64,000 nt of DNA from Sacculina carcini (Eukaryota > Arthropoda > Thecostraca > Sacculinidae), in the NCBI GenBank assembly GCA_916048095.2, contig OU696594.1:1272501-1336500 (forward strand), in the 5' to 3' direction. The notes below the pieces were generated by a model. The model searched no databases and was not told where the DNA came from. It saw only the letters and a list, made by a program, of their open reading frames with translations. Made by a program: the position numbers and the translations under genes. This document shows positions 28,640 to 39,844 of this stretch, piece by piece. The first letter of the stretch is position 1, and the number at the start of each line of letters is the position of its first letter.

Positions 28640-28840
28640 TGAAAATGAATCCGTTATCATTGCAGGAAAATGTTAATGGTCGGCGTCAGTTTTATTCAGG
28701 AAGTGATTTTTCAGTTTCTTTTTTATCTCTTTTAGTGAGGAAGATGTTTCTAAGAATTTTATTTCCGAAGATAAATTATTCCAAATTTCTGCTCCTTGAT
28801 ATAATAGGCTGTCTATCCGTGTCTATATGTGTAATAGTAA
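28640..28840 (-). pseudogene. LINE C-terminal fragment with (TTACTA)n tail
   Basis: The minus strand from 28808 reads PILYQGAEIWNNLSSEIKFL, then SSSLKEIKKKLKNHFLNK and a stop. This is the usual last 45 residues of CR1/L2-type ORF2 (GAEIWNNLP...FKKxLKxxLL). The bases 5-prime of it on this strand are TATTAC repeats (28838-28856). The rest of the element is missing. Confidence 0.6.
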
Positions 28841-29775
28841 TAGTAATAGTAATGTATTGCCACAACAAGCACAAGAAAAGCAATATTAATTAAGTACAAT
28901 AGCATAGTCTGTCAAGCCAATTATTGGCTTCTCAACAGACAACAGACAGAAAAAAAACGTGGCTTCTCAACAGACAGAAAAAAAACGCTATGCAAAAAAA
29001 ACTTAGCAAAAAACCTTCAGACTAATTAAAATTGAGAACTTATAATATAAACAAATACAACATGACAACAATACAACAACAAGACATACAACCATCAGGA
29101 ACACAAGACATAAATCCATTAACAACAACAATTAAAGATATAGTCACAGATCGCAGGACACAATCGCACAGTGTGAATTCACAACACCGAGACCAAAGGT
29201 CAAGGCTATCAAACAGAGCAAGAACATGTCGACATACAGATAGCATAAACGAACACGACTATGAGAGCAATTGTATTTAGCATGAACATAATTAATATTG
29301 GTTATCAAGAAAATGTGTTCGTATAATCTTCTTGAACCTGTCTATCCGTGTCTATATGTTTGTATGTGTGTGTGGGAGTGGGCGACGACTCGATTGAACG
29401 ATGTCAGTAAAAGCTTTCTTATCCGACATCAACTGAACATGCCGGATATTTGAATAGATATTTGAATAGATAGACGGATACTTTAATAGATAGACGGTGC
29501 CGGATACATGCAACATGCCGGATACTTGAAAAGAAGCAGAATTATGTCCACAATCACCACCCTACTCTCACACATCTTACCATAAAGATCAACTGATACA
29601 ATACTTATACAGTACTAACATTCGCTTTAATACTTTACTCTTACGAACAAGTTAATGATTTACAAAAGCAAAGTATACACTTATTTCCTTTATTCAATAT
29701 CAACCAACATGTACAGCTTACAATAAACATATGAAAATGTACCAGTGCTTATGACACTTTCGCTCCCCACACCTC
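28841..29775. other. Spacer with short tandem repeats
   Basis: TGGCTTCTCAACAGACAGAA with an A-run is doubled at 28925-28988. CTGTCTATCCGTGTCTATATGT occurs at 28809 and 29337. ATTTGAATAGATAGACGGAT-type repeats lie at 29445-29530. An 82-codon open frame (29032-29280, Gln/Thr-rich) has no recognisable domain. Confidence 0.35.
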
Positions 29776-29958
29776 TCATTCAACATCCTCCTGGTCATCA
29801 TCATCAGATTTTTTACTTGTTTGTCCCACTTTTCCCTTACAAGCTACTTTAAAATAGTGTCTAATGTCTCCTTGTTTGAAGCTCCTTCCTTGCAGCAAAA
29901 ACTCATTCTGAATGCAGTGAAGAGTCATAACATCTCTGGTTGACATGTATGTGCACAA
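29776..29958 (-). pseudogene. Possible pogo/Tigger-type transposase C-terminus
   Basis: The 60-codon frame ends STRDVMTLHCIQNEFLLQ, GRSFKQGDIRHYFK, then an acidic DDDDQEDVE tail. A helix followed by KQ-x-x-I-x-x-(Y/F)F near the C-terminus recalls pogo-superfamily DDE proteins, but the match is short. It is truncated at its N-terminal side by the L2-like fragment. Confidence 0.3.
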
Positions 29959-29959
29959 A

Positions 29960-30542
29960 GCTAGCTATATGTTGCGCAGCCTGTTCCTCTGTTTCGCATC
30001 GTTCTTCTTGTACGCTCCTCGCTTGTATAATAATCTTCCCTGTCATATCACCCGCGCCTCTACATTTTGGTCATTCCGCCGTCGGCTTCGCCTGTACTTT
30101 TTTGACATTTCATTTGATCCCGTCTCTCACTCTCTCTCTCTCTATTCTTTCGCCTCTCTGTGATATTGTTTCAACTATTTCTCCGTGTCATGATTGTTTT
30201 AATTCTCCTCGTTGTCTTATTTTTCCCTGTCTTGAGCACAGTTACTGCTTCCTTTTCTATTTTATATTGTGAATTTTATCTGTAGAATTCAATTATCTGT
30301 CGACTTTATTGTTTGAATATACCACTTGATTTTTGGAACTGTGCTCTTTGTGCTTGCTATTTACTCATTTTGGTTTGTTTTGTGACTTCACGCTCTTTTA
30401 CCTGCTCATTTCTCCCTTATTCTTAATAATTGTCGTTTTACCACAATTGATGATCGATCGCTTTAACACAATTGATGTTTTCCTTTTTCGCGCTTGTGTT
30501 TTACCGGCGCTATAGCAAATACACGTTGTTGTTGTTGTTGTT
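29960..30542 (+). pseudogene. L2-like LINE 3-prime fragment with (TTG)n tail
   Basis: The frame at 29990 reads FLYAPRLYNNLPCHITRAS, then FWSFRRRLRLYFFDISFDP, the C-terminus seen in the 39651-43203 copy. A pyrimidine-rich UTR ends at CCGGCGCTATAGCAAATACA followed by (CGTTGTTGTTG). Family members at 20315, 21086 and 43190 end the same way. Confidence 0.7.
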
Positions 30543-30867
30543 CCCAATATACTTTAGGCTCATCATCACCATCAACACTAGAGGTCGGAAACATATGTGG
30601 CTATTTTTCACTGTTTATGTCATTTTATGTGATTGATTTTCACAAAATATGTGATGAAAAAACTAAAATATGTGATTTTACTCTTTTTTATATTCAATGT
30701 CAGAACATTGAGACAAACTAAAAAAACAATAACACGACATACAATATGCATACGTAAATACATAGAGAATTGAATATATTTAATACAATAAGAATAATAT
30801 GAAAATATGCAAAATGTGTTCAATGTAATAAACATAAATCCATTAATGAAGCAAAGATGAACTATTT

Positions 30868-31600
30868 TAGAAACGGTTTGTAGCCATAATTTTTCCAGAT
30901 TTTTTCTTTTTTCAGATTTTCGTTAGTGTTTTCCGTACCTGTCAGTATGTTTTTGCACACTGAAAAGCTTCTTTCAACGTCATCGTTGGTAACTGGGGCG
31001 AATTTGAGATTCGCTAGGTTTCCTGGTGACATAACTTTGGGAATTTCAGTTCCATCAATAATTTCTTGTAATTTTTGTTATAGATCACAGTAACTCAAAA
31101 TCCGTGTTTATTGTAAGAATTTCACGAAATTTTTGCCGCAGTCGATCTCATTTATAACCAGGAACTTCCCCGATTTTGTTTCTGAAAAATCAAATTGAAT
31201 CAATACTTCAACCAGAGACAACCCTGCGGTCTTCAAGTGATGAAGAATATACAAGTTCCCAACTATGAAGGCCAGATCTACTTGAAGCTGTGCATCCTGA
31301 ATGATATGTTGTGCTCTCTGTATTGGTACAGCTTCGTCTGGATCAAAACAAATTTCACATAATTCAGATACCGCGCGTAAAATCGCAGCCTCTATCCACG
31401 TCTCCACCTTTTGATGACAGGTTCTGATGGCAGATGTATTTCTGGATACATAACTCTCCAGGGAGCCTTGAGGAAAACTTTCTTTACGTAGGAGATTAGG
31501 TCATTTATATCTGGAGATATATCTGGAATCAAGTATGCTCTCACAAAGTCTCCCGTATGGTCTTTCCGGCACTCGCACATATCGTCATCGTGACCGAATT
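30868..31600 (-). pseudogene. hAT-family transposase-derived ORF, frameshifted
   Basis: Frame 31580-31392 carries LISYVKKVFLKAPWRVMYPE and PSEPVIKRW. A shift at about 31400 gives TWIEAAILRAVSE (the PxxPVxTRWGTWLEAA block). Further down, APVTNDDVERSFSVCKNIL at about 30990 is the hAT C-terminal dimerisation motif (APxTSxDVERSFS-YK). The N-terminal BED finger and the DDE first half are not visible. It ends KPFLK-stop near 30868. Confidence 0.7.
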
Positions 31601-31708
31601 ACAAACCATCACTACCGCGTGCAAGGGACACTGCACCTGCAAATCGTTCAACACTAGCCAAACGGGCATCATACGTACATGCAACATCAAATGCACTATT
31701 GAACCGCC

Positions 31709-31712
<4 letters not shown>

Positions 31713-31750
<38 letters not shown>
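31713..31750. repeat. (CA)n microsatellite
   Basis: An uninterrupted run of about 17 CA units. Confidence 0.95.
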
Positions 31751-31753
<3 letters not shown>

Positions 31754-32094
31754 GACACAACAATTGTTTGATACAGTGATAATTTGATACCGAATGTGAA
31801 TTCTCCCGACACGCACGCATATCGCCACAACACTTAGATCTGTGGTAATCCTGAAATATAATCAATTAATCCGATTTAGGAAAAAATTTGCCTTTAATTT
31901 TTATATAAGGTAATAAATATCCCATTTTATGTGACAATTTTCTAGAAATTGCGTTTCAGGTTTTTTTACCGTAAAACAGGGTGGAAAAGGAAAAATGTGG
32001 TGGAAAAATGGAAAATGGTGGAAAAATGTGTTTTATGTGATCACATATTTTCCCGACCTCGGTTCATCATCGACATACTTCTCATCATAAAACA

Positions 32095-32340
32095 TCATCA
32101 AAGGATACATAAAACACATTTGGCTAATATGTTCGCTCGTGCAAGCAAATATTCAGAGCCGTACAAAGACCTGTGAATGGGGCTAAAGATGTGATCAATA
32201 TGTTCACTTCTCAATGCCGCATCAGAACAACGTGTTGACAATATGTTCACCTGAATTTCAGAGTTTTCAACCCAGTAGTGTACTCATCAGACAGTGAGCT
32301 TTGATTAGCCAGTGGTTTTCAACATAATTTCATACTTAGG
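32095..32340. repeat. Diverged relative of the foldback arm at 33261-33814
   Basis: It contains GGCTAATATGTTCGC, CAATATGTTCACTTCTC, GACAATATGTTCACCTGAA and CAGTGGTTTTCAACATAA. All four have counterparts in the foldback arms, in partly different order. It has no internal palindrome. Confidence 0.5.
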
Positions 32341-32667
32341 GGTTTCAATGCATTGGCGGCGCCAAGGGGGGGCTTGGGAGGGATGGAGCCCCCCCATAAG
32401 ATATACCAAGCCCCCCTAAGCCTCCCAAAAATATGCCAAGTCCCCCTGAGCCCCCCCCCCCCCCCCCCAAATCATAATCATGAACAATAAAATGTCTTAC
32501 AACTGTAAATGAAGTCCTGTAATTATGGCTCAAGTTCGAGGACTCAATCACTCCACAGTTCACTCCACAAAAGATCACTCCACAGTTTCATTCCACCTAC
32601 ACTCCTCAAAAAATGACAACTATCCACAATAAAAATATATATTATTCAATAAATAAGAATAGGTAAG
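32341..32667. other. G/C-run segment and AT-rich spacer
   Basis: AAGGGGGGGCTTGGGAGGGA, repeated AAGCCCCCCTAAG-type units and a long C run (about 32450-32468) look like one end of a short DNA element. A matching second end was not found. Confidence 0.3.
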
Positions 32668-33001
32668 TGTCAGCTAAACGCGGCAAAGCCCTCTCACCTT
32701 CGAACAGTTTAACTGTGCATCCGACGAGAACACGTCCACACAATACGAATTGTCATCCAGACAGACACGGCACCGATGCGTTCAAAGCGAAAGCCACCAA
32801 CCGAATGACGCTCGACCGCTCGCAAAACCGCCTTCACACACGCCAGCTGATACATGCCTCCGGCAGTAGGCTCAAGTCGCGGCCAATCAGCGCACGCGTT
32901 ACAAGGCGGCGCTACACACGCGCCAGCCAATCAGCGCAGGCGTTTCCCTCGAAACACTCGAACGTTCTAGAACGCTCAGTGGCGTCCAAACTAACGCCAC
33001 A
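32668..33001 (-). repeat. Solo LTR with CCAAT boxes and a heat-shock element
   Basis: Reading minus, it runs TGTGGCGTTAG...TAGCTGACA (334 bp, TG...CA). The flanks are GTAAG and GTAGG, a 5-bp duplication with one mismatch. The U3-like half has two copies of CCAATCAGCGCA-GCG (plus-strand 32883 and 32927) and a heat-shock-type array. Its last ~70 bp recur at 9963-10030 beside a gag fragment. No internal sequence remains, consistent with LTR-LTR recombination. Confidence 0.6.
32960..32977. promoter_or_regulatory. Heat-shock element motif
   Basis: GAACGTTCTAGAACG fits nGAAnnTTCnnGAAn without mismatch, and a fourth related pentamer (CTC) follows. It lies in the U3-like part of the solo LTR near two CCAAT boxes. 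Confidence 0.5.
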
Positions 33002-33260
33002 GTAGGAATAAATATTAATAAATGAGTAAATAAATAAACAGCTACCAACAGATAAATATAAACATGATTTAATGCATAACAGCAACCAAGAATAAAAACA
33101 ACATAAGAACAATTGAAAATTCAATATAAACAATTCAATAGGAAAACATCCAAAGTAAATAAAATATTCAATAAGATATACGATAAGATAAGATTATTTA
33201 TAAGATGTGACGTCCATTTGTGGATAACAGTATGTAAAATGACATCGTCCAGACGGATCT

Positions 33261-33814
33261 AGTACAATATGGCCCTATGAACATATTAGCCACAAACGCT
33301 TGTATACTCCCTTACTCTACAATAGGGCAATATGTTCACCTAGGCCAGCGTAGTGTAAAAGGCGTATCAAGAGCGGTGAGTGCGACTGCGGCTTGTGGCC
33401 AATATGTTCACTTTTCACCATAGCGAAATTTCAGTGGTTTTCAACACAACGCACGAATTCGTATACAACAGATGACTAGCAAATAACGTACTGTGTGGTT
33501 ATTGGCTAGGTTCGGTTAGGTTGGTCAGGTTAGGTCAAGTTTGGTTAGGTCAGCTTACTGAACCTAGCCAATAGCCACACACAGTATGTTAGGTGCTAGT
33601 CGTCTGTTGTATACGAATTCGTGCGTTGTATTGAAAACCACTGAAATTTCGCTATGGTGAAAAGTGAACATATTGGCCACAAGCCGCAGTCGCACATACC
33701 GTACTTGCTACGCCTTTTACACTACGCTGGCCGAGGTGAACATATTGCCCTATTGTAGAGTAAGGGAGTATACAAACGTATGTGGCTAATATGTTCATAG
33801 GACAATATTGTACT
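33261..33814. repeat. Large foldback palindrome, arms about 253 bp
   Basis: The left arm 33261-33513 is the reverse complement of 33560-33814 with few mismatches and small indels. The outermost pair is AGTACAAT/ATTGTACT and the innermost TTGGCTAGGTTC/GAACCTAGCCAA. The 46-bp loop is rich in GGTTAGGT. Complementarity resumes outside across a 4-nt gap (GGATCT/AGATCC). No ORF. It is a foldback or MITE-type element. Confidence 0.85.
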
Positions 33815-34465
33815 ATATAGATCCTCGAATCCGCCCAGGCTCTATACGCTCAAAATCGACTTTAGCCATACGCGACTTCACTCATTATTCAAGTTGATAT
33901 ATTGCAGGTTTAAAATGTTACTATCTGTTGAAATGTTTAAAAGTTTAAGGTTTAAATGTTACTATTGGTGGTGTATGAGAGTAGTCTTCCAGTTTTGTCA
34001 CTATACACATTTATTTGACATATAATTTTACAAATATGTTTGACTTCAATCAAAATAACAACAAAGTTCATAGCAAATGTAATTTCCTCTTACGCCAAGA
34101 AAGTGAAAGTAGAAGCATGTGAAACATAATTTAACAGCGAATGCTCAAAATGAACTTAAAAACAGAAAGTAGTGTAGTGATTCAGTTATTAATATGTATA
34201 TGCATTGTTGGTTGCTGTTTCTATTGCATCATATTTATATTTTTGTGCATTTAGTTTGTCTACTTATCAAAGACCGAATTTTCAGTTATTGTTGTTTGTT
34301 GTACCGCATCTGCACTCGTTGATTAGGCTCATCTTGCAGCAATACAAGCTGTAGTCCTGTTCTCTACTGACAGAGATAGTCTGATTTAGTTGCTCTTGTT
34401 GTTGTGCCGCGATAACTCCCAAATACCGGTTTTAATGATGAATATACATTATTGTATTGTTTTTG
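33815..34465. other. AT-rich spacer, no gene seen
   Basis: Unique-looking AT-rich sequence. GTTTAAAATGTTACTATCTG near 33910 is partly repeated at about 33950. Confidence 0.3.
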
Positions 34466-34655
34466 TATTTGTATGTATGTATATATGTATTATTGTATGT
34501 ATTGTAGTATGTATATTTGTATGTATGTATATTTGTATGTATGTATATTTGTATGTATGTATATTTGTATGTATGTATATATGTATGTATGTATATATGT
34601 ATATGTATAGTGATATATGTATGTACGCAGGTATGTATGTATGTATGTACGCCAC
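34466..34655. repeat. (GTAT)n microsatellite block
   Basis: Imperfect GTATGTATATTT units fill the block and create spurious Tyr/Ile/Thr open frames on both strands. Confidence 0.9.
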
Positions 34656-34679
34656 ATGTACGCAAACTTTCTCGTGACA

Positions 34680-36732
34680 AAAAATGAAGTTGATAAAGAG
34701 TCTTACATTGTGTACAAGAATACATTGACTAAAAGTACGTCAATAAAAGTAAGCAGCTGTACTATCGCAAGCTATTTGCGGAAAGATCGGTTTCGGCCAA
34801 GGTGAAATGGGCGAAAATTATAAGAGAAATCAACATGGTACCGCAAAATCAAATTAAAATTAATCAGATTGGAAATAATAAAGGTCCATCTGATAGATCA
34901 CAGACGATACCTGATTCTCTCAACGACTACTTTGTCAACGTCGAAACAGATTTGCCGGCAAATTACCATTGCTGACTAAGAACCCCTTGAAACATGTGGA
35001 ACCAATAAGTCACACTATGTTCATTGGTCCTACAACCGAACGGGAAATCCTGAATATTATCCATCACAGTAAGGGACAACTATCTACCGATTGCAACAAC
35101 ATAAGCATGAACCTAGTCAAACAATCTTCAATACATTTATCCCGACCGCTGGCATATCTCTTCAACTTGTCCATTGCACAAGGTGTGTTCCCAACGCTGA
35201 CGAAAACCGCCAAGATAATTCCTGTTCACAAGTCAGGGGACAGGACTGATAAAAGCAACTACCGTCCGATATCGATACTTGATACATTCTCCAAAATATT
35301 TGAAAAATTATTCAATGAGAGGTTACAAAATTTATCGCTAAAACCATGTTATCAACGAAAACCAATACGGGTTTCGATCACATGTGGGTACGTCTCACGC
35401 TATCCTAGACGTGATAAATGAAATCACCGATGGTTTTGAGAAAAAAAGAGAAGATAATTGGTGTAATGCTCGATCTCAAGAAGGCATTTGATACTGTAAA
35501 CCACGATATTCTCAAAGCAAAACTACAATGTTATGGCTTGCGTGGCATATCCCATAGCTGGTTGTCATCGTATCTTTCAGAAAGGAGTTAGTACGTGTCA
35601 CTAGAAGGTGAACTATCTATGCAAAAAAACGGTGAAATGTGGAGTGCCTCAGGGGTCGGTATTGGGTCCAACACCTTTTTTATTGTATATAAATAACATA
35701 TTCAACGTATCACACATATGTAAAATGATTGTTTTTGCAGATGACACCAATTTGTTTTTTAGAGACAGAAATTCCGTAGAAATATACAAAAAAATAAACT
35801 CAGTAATTGCACTGATAAATGAATGGCTCATAACGAATAAGCTAACATTAAACGTAAAAAAATCCTGTTATGTATCGTTTAGTTTACAAGATGATCCACA
35901 CGAGGGGATTATATAATTGGGAAACAATATTATTGAAAAAAGGGAACAAGCGAAATTTTTGGGTGTTTTCATTGATAGCAGACTAAATTGGAAATATCAC
36001 ATACACAATGTATCATCTTAATTAAGCAAAATAAACTTCATTCTCAATAAAACACGGCACATATTTGACACAAAAACAAACACGCTGTTATACAACACAT
36101 ACTTTAAATCACATCTGCAGTATTGCTGTGAAGCATGGGGCAACACATACCAATCCAATTTAGATCCAATTTCAATTGCCCAACGAAAAGCAATAAGACT
36201 CATAAACAATACACATTACCATGACAACACTTCACATTTCTTAAAAAACTCAACATTTTGAAATTCAGTGACCAAATCAAATTCAACACACTAGCAAAAA
36301 TGTTTAGTGCTTTTCATTACCAATTACCTACGAATAAACAGAGCAAGTTTTTACTGAATCAGAGACATGCGGATAAACTTACTCTGTCCTATACACGTGT
36401 AAGAGCAAGAAATATTTCCTTCTTTCATCAGGGTGTCAAACTTTGGAATCGATTGCAATGTTTCCTTAAAAAATCTCTCACGATGTCAGCATTCAAGAAG
36501 CAGATAAAAGCAGAATTCCTGAAACATTACTGATCCCTTTATATGCCGTGATAGTTGATTTCAATGGGAGCACCGCCGACCCACATGTTTTGTGCGTAAA
36601 ACCTTCGAATTATCTACGTTCTGTGTCTTGTTTACCCACATATCACACTTTGTCTATGTGTTATATAGTTCTTGTACGGTTTGTTTGTATGTTGATCGCG
36701 GGCTACTAAATAAATGATGATGATGATGATAA
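34680..36732 (+). pseudogene. Decayed LINE RT (CR1/RTEX-like) with (GAT)n tail
   Basis: Frames in order: LNIIHHSKGQLSTDCNNISM, TKTAKIIPVHKSGDRTDKSN and YRPISILDTFSKIFEKLF (34969-35421). After a frameshift come LDLKKAFDTVNHDILKAKL, CGVPQGSVLGPTPFLLYINN, IVFADDTNLFF (35608-35916), then FLGVFIDSRLNWKYHI, YFKSHLQYCCEAWGN and FFHQGVKLWNRLQCFLKKSL (36258-36533), ending NH2-typical KAEFLKHY-stop. No endonuclease is visible, so it is 5-prime truncated. It ends ACTAAATAAATGATGATGAT. Several stops and shifts make it inactive. Confidence 0.8.
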
Positions 36733-36982
36733 GTAACAACAACACAAATAAATATGATTCAATAAACAACAACACCAATAAATATGATTCAATAAACAAC
36801 AAAACAATAAATATGATTCAATAAACAGCAACAACAATAAATATGATTCAATAAACAACAACAACAATAAATATGATTCAATAAACAGCAACAGCAATAA
36901 ATATGATTCAATAAACAACAACAATAAGTATGATTGAATAAACAGCAACAACAATAAATATGATTCAATAAACAACAACAGC
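36733..36982. repeat. Minisatellite of element A 3-prime end (minus orientation)
   Basis: AATAAATATGATTCAATAAA plus CAACAACA-type units repeat about nine times. The reverse orientation of the same repeat closes the window (63810-64000), where it follows the plus-strand element A. Here it is separated from its element by a hAT insertion. Confidence 0.85.
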
Positions 36983-38577
36983 TAGTGATGCAAAAAAAAC
37001 CGTTTTTTTTGGTTGCGGTTTTTTTTGCAAAAAAAAACATGTTTTTTTAGTTTTTTTTTGGTTTTTTTGGTTTTTTTTAGAATTAGCCCCAATTGTCATC
37101 GGATGTTAGATTTTGGTACATATAAATGAGTTCAATTGATGTTTTGTACATCTTTACGTGTCTTATTTAAAAGAAAATTTGATAATAGTATAAAAAACAA
37201 GAATATTTATCAATAAATACCTCAGGAGACTGTTTGAAAGTGCATCCGGGTCCGGTGGTTTAGGCTTTTTTCATTGAGAAAACCCATGTTTTTAAAGATG
37301 GTTTTAATTATGTGGATATTTGAAATAATTTGTCAGCATAACAAAACAAATTCATTGAATAATCATGTTTTTTTTAAAATAAACCATGTTTTTTATGAAT
37401 AAATGCAATGATGTTTTTCAAACTGGTTTTAAATTCGTTTTATTAATGTACAGGTCTAGAAAATGTTGGCAGCAGAACAAGACAAGCTAATTGGTTGGTC
37501 AAGTGTTTTTTTTGACAAACGTTCATTTAAACTAACGCTTTTTTAATGAAACAATGTTTTCTAAAACAGTATCTATGTAAGATAGATTTGATTGATGTAC
37601 GTTCAAATAACATTTGTATAGCAAGTAGCCTGCTGGTACGTATAAGCGGCTGGTTAAACCACTTAATTCAAACTGTTCTTTTAAGCTAAGGTTTTTTTCA
37701 AATTATATTTTTTGGAAAAACTGTTTTCGTAGATGTAGAGAATGCGAAAAAAATTGGCGGCAGATCAAGGAAAGCTGAACCAAATTAACTGTTTTTTTTA
37801 TTAGTAACCTGTTTTTAGAACTGGTTTTATGGATGATGGTTTCTTTGATGTAGTTATTTGTGTTCAAATACTTTTTTGTACATCAAATATATTTCCTCAG
37901 TTGTTTTTTTTCCTTCACGAAAATATTGTCCGTTTTTCTGGTCCGTTGCCACTGCGACCCGCTTTTATTCGTAGTCTCATTAGGGACACTAAGTTTGTGT
38001 GCATATTCGTAGTATTTGTGTAAATATTTGCAGTGTTTGTACTTTTATATTTGCAAATAATTGATCTGCTGAATGAAATGATGAAACTCATTATAACCAA
38101 CGTAGTTAATTTCTGGCAGTAAAAAGTTAATGTGTAAAAAATAAAAATATATTATGCCACCTGTTGTTTTTTTTAAAACAGTTTCAGATTTAAGCATAAA
38201 AAACGGTTCTCAAACCCTGCTTTCTTACACAATGATTAACTCAATAATTGAATGCAAAACTGTACTGTACATAGAAGTGCCACACAGTACTGTGCAAGCA
38301 ATGATATTAGGTCTTTCAGACACATTATAACAATTATATTGTGCATATTTAATGATAATTCAATTTGATAGGGACACTAATAGCATGAATAACCCATGTG
38401 TTGATAAAAATATTTCATTTAACATCCCAAATATATCATTTCCATAATTTGAATTATTTGCATGACTCTTCAAAAAAAACCAAAAAGAACGTGTTTTTTT
38501 TGGTCGCGGTTTTTTTTGGGCAAAAAACGGGTTTTTTTAAAAAAAAAACGTCGGTTTTTTTTTAGGTCGCATCTCTA
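36983..38577. mobile_element. 1.6-kb non-autonomous hAT element
   Basis: The ends TAGTGATGCAAAAAAAACCG and, reversed, TAGAGATGCGACC plus an A-run and CCG are hAT-like. The flanks ACAACAGC (36975-36982) and ACAACTGC (38578-38585) form an 8-bp duplication with one mismatch. Both ends carry subterminal TTTTTTTTGGTTGCGGTTTT-type blocks, and the interior is AT-rich without a transposase. The plus-strand element A lacks this insert at the same place (about 63812-63820), which supports the boundaries. Confidence 0.75.
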
Positions 38578-38884
38578 ACAACTGCCAACACCGAGTAAAA
38601 GCATAATATAATAAATAACAACAACCAATAATGAATAGTAATATATAGAGAGTAAAATAAGAATGAATATAAATAAATAGAAAATAAATAGAAAATAAAT
38701 AACAATAAGAATGAATATAAGTAAATAGAAAATAAATAACAATAAGAATGAATATAAATAAATAGAAAATAAATAACAATAAGAATGAATATAAATAAAT
38801 AGAAAATAAATAACAATAAATATGAATAAGCATGAATAAATAACAATAAATATGAATAAATATACAATGAATATGACTCAACAG
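38578..38884 (-). other. Element A 3-prime UTR, AT-rich tandem repeats
   Basis: Units of the type AAATAGAAAATAAATAACAA plus TAAGAATGAATAT lie between the ORF stop and the hAT insertion. The equivalent plus-strand segment is 63653-63812. Confidence 0.75.
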
Positions 38885-39650
38885 TCAATTCCGCTCTTTC
38901 AGTAGCATTTCATTTACTTTGGCCTTGAATTTCTTCAAATTGATCTGCGAGAAAGCCTCCTCCTTCAACGTGTTCCAAATAGACACAGTGGCCGGAAGAA
39001 AGCAACGTTGGAATTGTTTTGTACGACAACGAATTGGAGCCATTCACTGGGAATGCTGTTTGGATGTAAACCATGTGCTTCTTGCTGCCACGAAATCATC
39101 AGGAATTGACTTGCTCATCGGATGGTGGTCGTTGTGCTTGATCTTGTACAGCATGCACACGCTGCTGACCTTTCGACGATGGCAAAGATCACCAAGAATC
39201 AAGTCACCACAGAGGAACTTGCAGGTTCTAACAACTCTGTTGATGAGATTGAGGTGACAATCCGCAGCAGAAGACCACACGGGGGCGCAGTACTCAAGAA
39301 TTGGCAAAATGAAACAGCGAAAACAAATTTTTGAGATTGTGCTGCTACCGAACATCCGATATGCCTTTCTTATAATTCCCAGTTTCGGCGATGCCGAACA
39401 AACTAACTTCCGAATGTGACTCTCAAACGTCAGTTTTGAGTCTACATGTACTCCCAATATTTTTAGCTCATCACACACGCTGAGTTGGGCTTCATTTATG
39501 AGGTTAGCTCCATGTGAAGGCTGAACGGTACGTGACCTAGAAACCAACAAGCATTTAGATTTCGAAGTGTTCAGCATCATATTCCACCTCTCACACCACT
39601 TCAGGACGCTGCTGAGATCGTCGTTGACCGTTTGACGCACCTGTGGTCTG
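38885..39650 (-). pseudogene. Element A (CR1-group LINE), C-terminal RT part, minus copy
   Basis: From 39640 downward: MRQTVNDDLSSVLKWCERWN, LKILGVHVDSKLTFESHI, CFILPILEYCAPVWSSAADC and CFLCGDLILGDLCHRRKVSS. It stops at a TGA (39044-39046) where the plus copy has TGC (Cys). The frame then resumes to the natural stop at 38885-38887. The N-terminal side is displaced to 43204 by an L2-like insertion. Confidence 0.85.
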
Positions 39651-39844
39651 CCCCTATCATTCCTCTCTTGCTGTTTCCAAACTGTCTGATCTTGAATTTT
39701 CTTGCAACTCTTTTGAATTCATTACATTCTCCTTGTTACTTCCGTCACTTCCAAAAGTTGGCATTCCACTACTATACAGACATATATATAATAAATATAA
39801 ATTTACGCATTTTGAACACAGCAGTGGAAAGGCTAATGTTCGCG

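Larger units (their letters stand above)
30583..32064 (-). mobile_element. Degenerate hAT transposon
   Basis: The ends read GAGGTCGGAAACATATGTG (left) and, reversed, GAGGTCGGGAAAATATGTG (right), imperfect terminal inverted repeats about 1.48 kb apart. They enclose a broken minus-strand hAT-type protein. The adjoining 8-mers do not match, so the target duplication is lost or the termini are misplaced. A (CA)n tract lies at 31713-31746. Confidence 0.55.

Noticed and set aside
31557..31787. Cysteine-rich plus-strand frame (ACKGHCTCK...CNIKC)
   Set aside because: It looks like a CXC-type domain at first, but it is antisense to the hAT-like frame region, short, and runs into a (CA)n tract.
34390..34725. 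Tyr/Ile/Cys-rich open frames on both strands
   Set aside because: They are translations of a (GTAT)n microsatellite.
36706..37040. Leu/Tyr-rich membrane-like minus-strand frames
   Set aside because: They are translations of the AATAAATATGATTC minisatellite.
38537..38888. Ile/Phe/Tyr-rich minus-strand frames resembling membrane proteins
   Set aside because: They come from AT-rich tandem repeats in the element A 3-prime UTR.
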